A program made the position numbers and the translations under genes. Shown one piece after another: positions 1 to 6,652 of a stretch of DNA of 17,595 bases. This DNA is from Bacillota bacterium (GTDB lineage: Bacteria > Bacillota_I > Bacilli_A > Erysipelotrichales > Erysipelotrichaceae): NCBI GenBank assembly GCA_023426935.1, contig JAEZBR010000078.1, positions 1 to 17,595 of the forward strand. The letters run 5' to 3'. A model generated the notes under the pieces. It was not told where the DNA came from, did not search any database, and saw nothing but the letters and a program-made list of their open reading frames with translations. Position 1 is the first letter of the stretch. Every line of letters starts with the position of its first letter.

Positions 1-3
1 CAT
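1..3 (-). CDS. Start codon of a divergent gene running off the left edge
   Basis: On the minus strand an ATG (bases 3 to 1) is preceded by a strong ribosome binding site, AAGGAG (complement of 14-19), ten bases upstream. Only the start codon is inside the window, so the product cannot be named. The arrangement, a gene divergent from a TetR-type regulator, is the classic layout for a regulator and its target. That this gene is the target is inference. Confidence 0.4.
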
Positions 4-58
4 AACAAAGTTACTCCTTTCTGATCAAGCCCAAAGCCAACCAGCAAGATAACTATAT

Positions 59-129
59 CCTATAAGTGTAAGACTAAGTTCAAGTAGAAGTTCCTATAAG
101 ACTAAATTCAACTTCGCGGGTCTTGAATT
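59..129. promoter_or_regulatory. Repeats in the divergent intergenic region, candidate TetR operator
   Basis: The 244 bases between the left-edge start codon and the tetR-type gene hold a degenerate direct repeat: CCTATAAG followed by AGACTAAGTTCAA (59-83), then CCTATAAGACTAAATTCAA (93-111). The second copy also pairs as an inverted repeat, AATTCAA at 105-111 with TTGAATT at 123-129. TetR proteins bind short repeats in such positions, so this is a reasonable operator candidate, but nothing proves binding. No other gene is visible in 4-247. Confidence 0.35.
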
Positions 130-178
130 GGAATTTAACTTTTCACTTCAGATATGTACAAGATTATATTAGTTTTAA

Positions 179-207
179 TTGACACTTTGATTTAAATTTA
201 TTATTAT
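179..207 (+). promoter_or_regulatory. Sigma-A type promoter for the tetR-uvsE cluster
   Basis: A perfect -35 box TTGACA (179-184), a 17-base spacer and a -10 box TATTAT (202-207, five of six matches to TATAAT) lie about 40 bases before the regulator's start codon. The spacing is ideal. Because the downstream genes follow with short gaps and no clear terminator, this promoter probably drives the whole plus-strand cluster. Confidence 0.65.
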
Positions 208-247
208 AAAGTTAACAAGCATTAGTTAGCAACGGAGGGCGTTACAG

Positions 248-838
248 TTGGATAAGAAGCAACAAATTATACAGGCTGCATATGAGCTTTTCTGTTTGAA
301 GGGCTATCACCTTTCAATGGCGGAATTGGCAAATATGGTGGGAATTAAAACGCCATCACTCTACAGCCATTTTTCTGGAAAAGATCAAATACTTGAGTTA
401 ATGATTAATGAAGAGATAAATAGGTATTTTGATTGCCTTAACTCCAAGCTGATTAGCGCAGAAAGTATGAGCTGTAAGCAAGCCATGAAAAGCCTCTTCT
501 TGTTTGTTATGGAGTATTTCGGCGATTTCAGCCGGCTCCGTTTTTGGAGGACAATTCCACTCATTTCTAACGAACAGCTTAGAGAAAAATGTGGGCAATT
601 AATCGCAGAAAAAGACCAGATCTATCACAAACGTATGCGCCAGTGTTTCATGAACGGGGTCAATAACGGGGAACTGAGACCTGGTATTTCAGAAAGCGCG
701 TTAACCTTGTATCTGGTCATGACGCAAGGCATTCTGGACGGAATGCTTTTATACCCCAAGGAAAACGGAAGAAACACATTGGCAACGCAGGTATTTGACG
801 CATATTGGGAAAGTGTCCGAGCAATACAAGAAAGGTAA
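248..838 (+). CDS. TetR/AcrR family transcriptional regulator
   Basis: This is a 196-residue DNA-binding repressor-type protein. Residues 1-50 form the TetR N-terminal domain, with the helix-turn-helix at about 23-42 (MAELANMVGIKTPSLYSHFS) followed by the usual K-D-Q-I-L helix. The remainder is the variable helical ligand-binding and dimerisation domain, so the inducer cannot be read from sequence. The start codon is TTG at 248, supported by a GGAGG site at 234-238. It is the first gene of the plus-strand cluster and lies opposite a probable divergent gene at the left edge. It is probably autoregulatory and may control both directions through the repeats at 59-129. The family is certain; the regulon is inference. 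Confidence 0.9.
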   Translation: MDKKQQIIQAAYELFCLKGYHLSMAELANMVGIKTPSLYSHFSGKDQILELMINEEINRYFDCLNSKLISAESMSCKQAMKSLFLFVMEYFGDFSRLRFWRTIPLISNEQLREKCGQLIAEKDQIYHKRMRQCFMNGVNNGELRPGISESALTLYLVMTQGILDGMLLYPKENGRNTLATQVFDAYWESVRAIQER

Positions 839-846
839 ACAAGCTT

Positions 847-2100
847 ATGAGAATAGGTTATGCATGTCTGGCAATTGCCGTGCCAGGCAGCGAAATGAAA
901 AGCTGCACTCTGAAAAATGCCAGTCCGGAACGGCTGCTGTTATTGATAGAACACAATCTCAATTCTCTACAAACCCTGATTGACTACAACATATGCAACA
1001 ATGTTCGTCTTTTCCGCATCTCGTCTGACTTGATTCCATTCGGTTCGAGTTTATCAGCAGAATTACCTTGGCGGGAGATATTTTCGGAGAAGCTTTTAGC
1101 CATCGGTCAGAAAATTCTTCGTTCAGAGATGCGGGTTTCCATGCACCCAGGTCAGTACACTGTTTTGAATTCGCCTGACACGTTAGTTGCAGAGCGGGGA
1201 ATTGAAGATCTACATTATCATGCATCGGTGCTGGAAAGCATGGGGCTTGGAAATGAGCACAAAATTATACTCCATCTGGGCGGCGTTTATGGAGATAAGC
1301 CTCAGGCAATCAGCCGCTTTATATCCCGCTATAAAGATCTTGATCCATCCATAAAAAAGCGCCTGGTTCTTGAAAACGATGACAGGATGTACAACATAGA
1401 GGATGTTTTAGGTGTATCATCAGCCGTTGGTATACCAGTTGTTTACGACACTCTGCACAACTCCGTTAATCCATTCGACAAAGCTGTTGATAATGTAGCT
1501 TGGATAAAAGCATGTTCTGACAGCTGGAAAAAAGATGATGGCCCGCAAAAGATCCACTACTCTCAGCAGCATCAGGGTAAGAACCCAGGTGCGCATTCTG
1601 GATCAATACAGATAGCACCCTTTCTGGAATTCTGGCAACAGTTATCCGGGATGAATATCGATATTATGCTGGAGGTGAAAGATAAAAATTTATCCGCCTT
1701 AAAATGCATCAATTGTACGAACGAAATGAGTATAGCGGTGTTGGAAACAGAGTGGGCGCGCTATAAATACTGCATACTTGAGCGATCTCCCCAGCATTAT
1801 CAAAAAATTCGCCAACTCCTGCGAGAAAAAGGATCTTACCCGGCTCTGAAAATGTATCGCAGCATTGAAGACTCGTTTGATTTGCAGTTTGTCCCTGGGA
1901 ACAGGGTAAACGCTGCCCAGCATGTCTGGGGGTATTTCAAGGACAAAGCATCCGAAGCCGAAAGGAGACGTTTCCAGACGCTCCTCCAAAAATTTTCATC
2001 CGGTGAAGCAGGGATTCAGCTGGTGAAAAACCATTTGCTGCGGCTTGCGGAAAAATATCAGGAGGACTACCTGTTAAGCGGGTATTATTTCTATATTTAA
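847..2100 (+). CDS. uvsE: UV DNA damage endonuclease UvsE with C-terminal YbgA-like (DUF1722) domain
   Basis: UvsE nicks DNA 5' of UV photoproducts and some abasic sites and so starts excision repair without UvrABC. Residues 1 to ~290 are the TIM-barrel endonuclease. All expected metal-site residues are visible: H100 (in MHPGQY), H143 (LHLGG), E176 (LENDD), D201 and H204 (DTLHN), H237 (IHYSQQ) and E276 (LEVKDK). K235 sits where the family has a modified lysine. The protein is 417 residues; plain bacterial UvsE is nearer 300. Residues ~298-417 look like the YbgA/DUF1722 family (WARYKY, GNRVNAAQHVWGYF, HLLRLAEKY). I use the ATG at 847, not an in-frame ATG at 805 inside the upstream gene, because it opens the canonical barrel strand (MRIGYA) and has GAAAGG eleven bases upstream. 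It follows the regulator by 8 bases. Confidence 0.9.
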   Translation: MRIGYACLAIAVPGSEMKSCTLKNASPERLLLLIEHNLNSLQTLIDYNICNNVRLFRISSDLIPFGSSLSAELPWREIFSEKLLAIGQKILRSEMRVSMHPGQYTVLNSPDTLVAERGIEDLHYHASVLESMGLGNEHKIILHLGGVYGDKPQAISRFISRYKDLDPSIKKRLVLENDDRMYNIEDVLGVSSAVGIPVVYDTLHNSVNPFDKAVDNVAWIKACSDSWKKDDGPQKIHYSQQHQGKNPGAHSGSIQIAPFLEFWQQLSGMNIDIMLEVKDKNLSALKCINCTNEMSIAVLETEWARYKYCILERSPQHYQKIRQLLREKGSYPALKMYRSIEDSFDLQFVPGNRVNAAQHVWGYFKDKASEAERRRFQTLLQKFSSGEAGIQLVKNHLLRLAEKYQEDYLLSGYYFYI

Positions 2101-2114
2101 AGGGAGTGTATTAA

Positions 2115-2909
2115 ATGAAAAAGAAGAATACGCGTCTTTCGCTCATGCTGTTTGTTGTTATCACATTCGTCATCATGGTTACAGTCAACGCACTCTCGGC
2201 ACTGCTTCCGCTGAATGGAATCACGCCCGGAGAGGTTTCTGATTCCTACCCCAATTTGTTTGCACCTGCAGGTATCACGTTTTCCATCTGGAGTCTTATC
2301 TACCTGCTTCTTGCCGCACATACGCTTTATCAGATCGGTTTGTTCCGCGGGAACGAGAAAGTCAATTATGAGCTTCTTCGCAAAACGGGTATTGTTTTTT
2401 CGGTCTCCTCGTTAATTAATGCGGCATGGATCTTTTCATGGCATTACAGAATCATCCCCTTATCAATGGTTCTGATGGTATTCCTGCTGATTTGCCTGAT
2501 CGATATCGCTGTGATTGTAAATGCACAGAGTTTGTCGCCAAGAGAGAAATTATTCATCCGCCTGCCTTTCAGTGTTTATTTTGGTTGGATCACAGTGGCG
2601 ACAATTGCAAACGCTGCCGCGCTGCTGGTAAGTTTAGGCTGGAATGGCTTCGGAATTCCCGAATCAATCTGGACAATTATTATCCTGGCGACTGGCACTC
2701 TGATCGGCACGGCAACATTGTTGCGGTTTAAAAGTATTGCATATGGACTTGTGCTTGTTTGGGCTTATGCCGGAATACTGATCAAGCACACTTCTGCATC
2801 AGGCTTTTTCGGCGAATACCCCGGCATTGTTGTTGCGGTTGTTATTTGCCTGGTGCTTTTTGCGGTCGTTATCGTTTATACATTATTAAAAAAGCCACAA
2901 GTAAAATAA
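2115..2909 (+). CDS. TspO/MBR-related polytopic membrane protein
   Basis: This 264-residue protein has about eight hydrophobic segments (roughly 9-31, 49-76, 91-109, 113-136, 148-172, 185-203, 208-223, 236-257) with short loops and a basic C-terminus, so it sits in the cytoplasmic membrane. The pattern FAPAGITFSIWSLIYLLLA at 49-67 followed by NAAWIFSWH at 102-110 resembles the tryptophan-rich sensory/TspO family, in its longer Firmicute version. Classical TspO is about 160 residues with five helices and binds porphyrins, so function should not be carried over directly. An AGGGAG site (2100-2105) overlaps the end of uvsE, and the gap is only 14 bases, so the two are co-transcribed. Family assignment is moderate; function is unknown. 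Confidence 0.7.
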   Translation: MKKKNTRLSLMLFVVITFVIMVTVNALSALLPLNGITPGEVSDSYPNLFAPAGITFSIWSLIYLLLAAHTLYQIGLFRGNEKVNYELLRKTGIVFSVSSLINAAWIFSWHYRIIPLSMVLMVFLLICLIDIAVIVNAQSLSPREKLFIRLPFSVYFGWITVATIANAAALLVSLGWNGFGIPESIWTIIILATGTLIGTATLLRFKSIAYGLVLVWAYAGILIKHTSASGFFGEYPGIVVAVVICLVLFAVVIVYTLLKKPQVK

Positions 2910-2934
2910 ACAGCTTGCGAAAGGAGCTTCCTTA

Positions 2935-3900
2935 ATGATATCAAATCAATGGTATGCAATTCTGCCTTCAAAGGCTGTTAAAAAGAATCAGATTGTCGGC
3001 GTGAAAAGACTGAATCTGGAGCTTGCGCTGTTCCGGACCGATAAAGGTGAACTTGGCTGCGTTGTTGACCAGTGTACGCACCGGGGTGCGGCGCTTAGCC
3101 GTGGTAAGGTCAAGGGCGATTGTATTCAATGCCCATTCCACGGGTTGCAGTTTGACCAGACCGGCCGCTGCACCTTCATCCCAGCAAATGGAAAAGCCTC
3201 CGTCCAAGATATCAGCCTCTATAATGTCAAGCATTATCCTGTTCGAGAAAGCAATGACATTATTTACTTCTGGTACGGTGATCCGGAAAAAATTACGGAC
3301 GGGCTGTCGTTTTTCAATGAGGATATAAATGCTTCCTACGTTTACAGTGAGATCGAAGATCATTGGAATTCACATTATTCCCGCTGTATAGAAAATCAGC
3401 TGGACGTTGTTCACCTGCCATTTGTGCACTATAACACCATCGGACGGGGCAATAAAACCCTTGTCAACGGCCCGAAAATTGAGTTCGTACCCGGTGGTCT
3501 TGTCACAAGCGCCAACAACGAAGCGGATGTGGGACAAAGCCCAAAAGCGGCCACCGAATGCGTCATAAAGCCTACATATTTGAAATTTCTCTTCCCAAAT
3601 ATCTGGATGAATCACATCAGCGATAAAATTAAAGTCATTATTTATTTTGCGCCTGTGGACGATGAGAACACGATCCTGTATATCCGATTCTATAGTAAAG
3701 CTACAGGGCTCAAACCGCTGGACGGACTTATCGCTTTCTTCGGGAAATTTGGCAACAGAATCATTGAGCGCCAGGATAAACGCGTTGTCATCACGCAGAA
3801 ACCGAAAGCATCTGCATACAAATCGCATGAAAAGCTTCTTTCCGGAGACGGACCCATTATCCAGTACCGCAGAATTCGAGAAGAATTGAAAAACCAATAA
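2935..3900 (+). CDS. Rieske [2Fe-2S] mononuclear non-haem iron oxygenase
   Basis: This 321-residue protein resembles the terminal oxygenase of Rieske ring-hydroxylating systems, where electrons pass from a [2Fe-2S] cluster to a mononuclear iron that activates O2. The N-terminal Rieske domain has C47-x-H49 and C66-x2-H69, 16 residues apart, as expected. The catalytic iron motif follows at 153-165 (ENQLDVVHLPFVH) with D157 bridging and H160 and H165 as ligands; an acidic ligand is expected nearer the C-terminus. The fold resembles the monooxygenase group that includes pheophorbide a oxygenase more than the large dioxygenase alpha subunits. Start ATG has AAGGAG eight bases upstream (2921-2926). 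No reductase or ferredoxin gene is in the cluster. The following broken FAD gene is the obvious redox neighbour. The substrate is unknown. Confidence 0.88.
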   Translation: MISNQWYAILPSKAVKKNQIVGVKRLNLELALFRTDKGELGCVVDQCTHRGAALSRGKVKGDCIQCPFHGLQFDQTGRCTFIPANGKASVQDISLYNVKHYPVRESNDIIYFWYGDPEKITDGLSFFNEDINASYVYSEIEDHWNSHYSRCIENQLDVVHLPFVHYNTIGRGNKTLVNGPKIEFVPGGLVTSANNEADVGQSPKAATECVIKPTYLKFLFPNIWMNHISDKIKVIIYFAPVDDENTILYIRFYSKATGLKPLDGLIAFFGKFGNRIIERQDKRVVITQKPKASAYKSHEKLLSGDGPIIQYRRIREELKNQ

Positions 3901-3958
3901 ATGTCCAAAACTGTCAAAGAAGATACTCTGGCAGTTCTCAGTTGGTTGGAGGTCGAAT

Positions 3959-4231
3959 ATGGAATACGATGCAATTATCATTGGCGGTGGCCTGTCTGGA
4001 CTGACGGCGGGCAGCCTGCTGGCTAAGCGTGGGCTTAAGGTCACCGTCATTGACAAAAGCTACAATCCCGGTGGATCCTGCGGCATATTCAAACGCGGCA
4101 GCACAACGTTTGACCAGGGCGCGGCGATGCTTTACGGCTTCGGCGAGAACGGGTTTAACGCCCATCGGTTCATTTTTAACTGCCTTGAGGAGCCTATAGA
4201 CATCATTCGCCATGATCTATACAGAGCTTAA
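3959..4231 (+). pseudogene. Truncated FAD-dependent oxidoreductase (phytoene desaturase/isomerase-like), 5' end only
   Basis: The first 90 codons encode an intact dinucleotide-binding start: a beta strand, GGGLSG at 9-14, the acidic end of strand two at D32, and NPGG at 36-39, then FDQGAAMLYGFGENG. This is the N-terminus of the CrtI/CrtISO-like amine-oxidoreductase superfamily, whose members are about 450-550 residues. The frame stops after HDLYRA, where family members continue with the substrate domain, so about four-fifths of the protein is missing. A GGAGG site precedes the start. From about 4212 the DNA instead reads as an IS1595-type transposase tail in another frame, and base composition drops sharply. 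A functional enzyme is not expected. Confidence 0.75.
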
Positions 4232-4496
4232 GAATCTCATGCGCAAATATCACGGAATCAGCACACGTCATCTTCAGGGATATTTAGATTGGATCACAAT
4301 ATGCAAGGATCTGAAGTATACGACAGAAGCAAAGAGAAGATCCTACGTTGTATATATGAACACAGCATTTCTAAAACAAATGTTAACTACATTGAATATC
4401 TGTATGCAGCCTCAGCCAATATCTTTATATGATGCATATTCTGAATATCACTATGGCATTTTCGAAAATTCAGACAAAAATCAGCACTTATCTTGA
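4212..4496 (+). pseudogene. IS1595-family (ISXO2-like) transposase, 3' remnant
   Basis: The reading frame from 4212 gives 94 residues. Its first part, ELKNLMRKYHGISTRHLQGYLDW, matches the C-terminal signature of ISXO2-like DDE transposases, in which a basic helix is followed by G-V-S-T-K/R-x-L and Y-L-x-W. The remainder (LYDAYSEYHYGIF at about 72-84) would be the natural C-terminus. The catalytic DDE residues and zinc-binding N-terminus are absent, so the element cannot move by itself. The ATG at 4212 lies within the junction with the upstream oxidoreductase and is probably not a genuine start. No terminal inverted repeat was recognised. Hand-counted GC falls from 32 of 60 at 4021-4080 to 19 of 60 at 4381-4440, supporting a foreign junction near 4215. 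Confidence 0.6.
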
Positions 4497-5036
4497 AAAG
4501 AGCGTTTTTAATTTGTACTTATCTTTATTAGCTTCTGAAATTCTTAATCCATATTGAGAAAAAATAAATCTAAGTACTTTTTCATAAGATGAATATGAAA
4601 AGCCCAAGACATCCTTCATAGAATCGTCAAGTGGAGCATATAGAAGTCTGGCAGCCCCCAGTAATTGATGAATATAGCCATCATCTCTATAAAAATTTCC
4701 TTTCATTTGCATCATTTTCGATTGAAGGAATTTTTGCTTTTCATCATCACTGGCATTTACCATGCTCAACGTTTCCGAAAAAAGTTGTTCTACATTAGGA
4801 GCAAAAGAGCTTTTCGAATATTGTTCTAAAACTTCATAGTCATGCCACATAAAATCCTTATTACCTTTTTCTTTGCATGCATATAATACATTCGCAGCCA
4901 AATATTCAGACGCTGGAATAAACGTATCATCGTGCCCATAAAGAAGCATTTGCATTTCAATTATCCCAGACAGCACACTTTCCAGTGAATACTGTGACAT
5001 AAATTGAATCAAATCATCTGTTGATGACTTGGTCAT
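4488..5036 (-). CDS. Hypothetical protein of unknown family
   Basis: This is a 182-residue protein that I do not recognise. It has no signal peptide, no long hydrophobic segment and no obvious catalytic motif. It is predicted mostly helical and acidic in its first two-thirds, turning basic at the end (NKDKYKLKTLFSR). The start ATG at 5036 is preceded by AAAGG about thirteen bases upstream. The gene is AT-rich (16 GC in 60 bases at 4681-4740), unlike both flanks. Its 3' end overlaps the tail of the transposase remnant by nine bases, tail to tail. The last residues may therefore be encoded by the insertion-sequence end, and the protein may be the N-terminal part of a longer one. That truncation is inference. 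Confidence 0.55.
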   Translation of the reverse strand: MTKSSTDDLIQFMSQYSLESVLSGIIEMQMLLYGHDDTFIPASEYLAANVLYACKEKGNKDFMWHDYEVLEQYSKSSFAPNVEQLFSETLSMVNASDDEKQKFLQSKMMQMKGNFYRDDGYIHQLLGAARLLYAPLDDSMKDVLGFSYSSYEKVLRFIFSQYGLRISEANKDKYKLKTLFSR

Positions 5037-5263
5037 TATTTATCAACACCTTTCCGCAACATCTAATCCGCTCACTCAGCGGCAAAAAACATCTAATCCA
5101 CTAACTCAAAACCTGACATCTAATCCATAGCCTAAACTATGTGAAAATCATAAAAATCGACTCTAAACCATTGCGGTCGATAAGTTCCCGTGGAGTGATA
5201 AGTTTCAGTTATCAATCTGGATGTCAAATTCCAAGAATGGCTTGAAATCAGGGATTTTCAGGG
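5037..5263. other. Non-coding junction between the accessory region and the core operon
   Basis: These 227 bases hold no supported gene. The left half contains the 12-base repeats described separately. The right half runs up to the stop codon of rlmD. A weak hairpin, GGGC-ATTTG-side loop-GCCC (5261-5273), overlaps that stop, but it has no T-tract on the minus strand, so I do not call a terminator for the long minus-strand operon. Composition changes across this stretch. Confidence 0.5.
5058..5126. repeat. Three short direct repeats (AACATCTAATCC type)
   Basis: AACATCTAATCC occurs at 5058-5069 and 5088-5099, and GACATCTAATCC at 5115-5126, with periods of 30 and 27 bases. The bases after copies one and two are also related (GCTCACTCAGC and ACTAACTCAAA). 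Copy one is followed by a small palindrome, CCGCT and AGCGG around five bases (5068-5082). The array lies immediately upstream of the minus-strand hypothetical gene. It could be a repeated regulator site or the multi-repeat end of a mobile element; IS21-like elements have such ends. Neither is proven. Confidence 0.6.
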
Positions 5264-6652
5264 CTATTTGCCCTCGACCCTTGACATCAATACTACCGTC
5301 TCGACGTGTGGGGTTCTGGGGAACATATCGACCGGTGTTGCTTTAACTAAACCGAAGCCTTTATCCGTTAAGATCTTGATATCGCGAACTAAGGTAGCCG
5401 GATTACAGGAGACATAGACTAATCTTTTGGGATTTAGAGTTGCGATCGCTTCAATCGTGGGTTCATCCAAACCTTTTCTTGGGGGATCGACGACGATAAC
5501 GGAAGGTTTTACCTTTTCGTCAAGAAGTTTAATGGCTCCTTTAGACGCATCGGAAACGATAAACCTAGCGTTAGAAATACTATTCAATTCCGCATTCTCC
5601 TGTGCATTCTCAATAGCTTGCGGTACGATCTCAATTCCGATAACTTCTTGAGCTTGATCCGCTAACCATAAAGTAATCGTACCGATACCGCAATATAAAT
5701 CGACTAAAATATCTTCTTTGGTTAATTGAGCGTAGTCTTTAACGATATTATAAAGCTTAACCGCTTGAGTTGGATTTACCTGATAGAAAGAGAAAGCTGA
5801 GATCTTAAATCGCAGATTTCCTAAAGTATCTTCGATCGTTTCTTGACCAACCAGTAAAACTAATTCTCTTCCTAGGATTACATTGGTTTCTTTCGGATTA
5901 ATATTCTGCATGAAAGACTTAACTTCCGGATGATCGAGAATAAACTGTTGGGCGACTTCTTTTAAACCTAGTACTTCTTTATCCCTAGTAATCACGACGA
6001 TCATTACTTCTTTAGATGTCTTCCCGGTCTTAACTAAAACATGCCTAAAAGTTTCTTTCTTGAGTTTGCTTAATAAAGGTAATAATTCATTCATCAATTC
6101 GTTCGCTTTTTCGTCCTCGATCTGACAAGTGGAAACCGGAATCAGATCATGTGAATTAGTCCGATAAAAACCCCAGGTAAGTTTATTATTACTAATTGAG
6201 ATCGGAGCCTGTAACTTATTACGATAATGATTCGGATTATCCATTTTAATTAACGATTCGACTTTGAAATCCGGAGAGATTTGTCTTTGGAATAATTCTT
6301 GGACCATTGAATACTTAAAATTACCTTCTTCTTGATAAGAAACATGCCTTAAGGAACATCCCCCGCATTGCGGATAATACTTACAATCCGGAACAATTCG
6401 TTCCTTAGATGGTTCGATTATTTCTAAGACTTTGCCATAACCATAATGTTTCAGCAGTTTTGTGATAACGATCTTCGCCTTTTCACCTTTGAGTAAATTA
6501 CGAACGAAGATAACAAAACCATCCGGCTTTGTGATTGCACTGCCATCAGAGGCATAAGCAATTGCTTCCGTGATTAAGATATCGTTCTTTTTCAAATTTG
6601 AAAAAGAGTCCGTTAAGGGCTCTTTATTCTTGAACGGTTGCGGCATTGTCAT
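5264..6652 (-). CDS. rlmD: 23S rRNA (uracil-5-)-methyltransferase, RumA/RlmD type
   Basis: This enzyme methylates C5 of a 23S rRNA uridine (in Bacillus the single enzyme RlmCD modifies two sites) using SAM. Counting from the ATG at 6652, a TRAM RNA-binding domain covers about residues 20-78. The iron-sulphur cysteines are C90, C96, C99 and C176. The SAM motif DLYCGIGT is at about 318, DPPRKGL at about 389, the nucleophile C416 in YVSCNP, and E451 in PHVETVV. The start is uncertain. The frame stays open to an ATG at 6721, but those extra residues are basic low-complexity read-through of the preceding gene's acidic tail. ATGs at 6652 or 6646, or a TTG at 6595 that fits the family's usual N-terminus, are likelier; none has a strong ribosome site. 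It is the last gene of the operon. Confidence 0.88.
   Translation of the reverse strand: MTMPQPFKNKEPLTDSFSNLKKNDILITEAIAYASDGSAITKPDGFVIFVRNLLKGEKAKIVITKLLKHYGYGKVLEIIEPSKERIVPDCKYYPQCGGCSLRHVSYQEEGNFKYSMVQELFQRQISPDFKVESLIKMDNPNHYRNKLQAPISISNNKLTWGFYRTNSHDLIPVSTCQIEDEKANELMNELLPLLSKLKKETFRHVLVKTGKTSKEVMIVVITRDKEVLGLKEVAQQFILDHPEVKSFMQNINPKETNVILGRELVLLVGQETIEDTLGNLRFKISAFSFYQVNPTQAVKLYNIVKDYAQLTKEDILVDLYCGIGTITLWLADQAQEVIGIEIVPQAIENAQENAELNSISNARFIVSDASKGAIKLLDEKVKPSVIVVDPPRKGLDEPTIEAIATLNPKRLVYVSCNPATLVRDIKILTDKGFGLVKATPVDMFPRTPHVETVVLMSRVEGK
6601..6623 (-). terminator. Possible weak terminator or attenuator between the membrane-protein gene and rlmD
   Basis: Directly after the stop of the upstream gene, the minus strand reads AGAGCCC, loop TTAAC, GGACTCT, then TTTT. 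This gives a seven-pair stem with one C-A mismatch followed by a short T-tract. It lies inside the longer versions of the rlmD reading frame. It would either partly terminate the operon or be a chance structure. If it is a real terminator, the rlmD start would have to be the TTG at 6595 or transcription must read through. Confidence 0.35.

Noticed and set aside
805..846. Upstream ATG as the start of uvsE
   Set aside because: It lies inside the tetR coding region and adds 14 residues before the first strand of the barrel; the ATG at 847 has its own ribosome site.
2968..3363. 131-codon minus-strand reading frame opposite the Rieske gene
   Set aside because: It mirrors a strongly conserved gene, has no ribosome site, and its translation shows no family features.
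3370..4056. 228-codon minus-strand frame spanning the Rieske/FAD gene junction
   Set aside because: It covers two genes whose plus-strand translations match known families; no plausible start signal.
5068..5082. CCGCT/AGCGG palindrome as a terminator
   Set aside because: Only five pairs and no T-tract immediately after it on the minus strand; better explained as part of the repeat units.
5058..5126. CRISPR-like array
   Set aside because: Only three copies, a 12-base unit, related rather than unique intervening bases, and no cas genes nearby.
5140..5215. Minus-strand open stretch in the gap (reads like TYRPQWFRVDF)
   Set aside because: Too short, no start codon or ribosome site; I could not match it to a transposase or any family.
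5261..5273. GGGC/GCCC hairpin as terminator of the long operon
   Set aside because: Four-pair stem overlapping the rlmD stop and lacking a T-tract on the minus strand.
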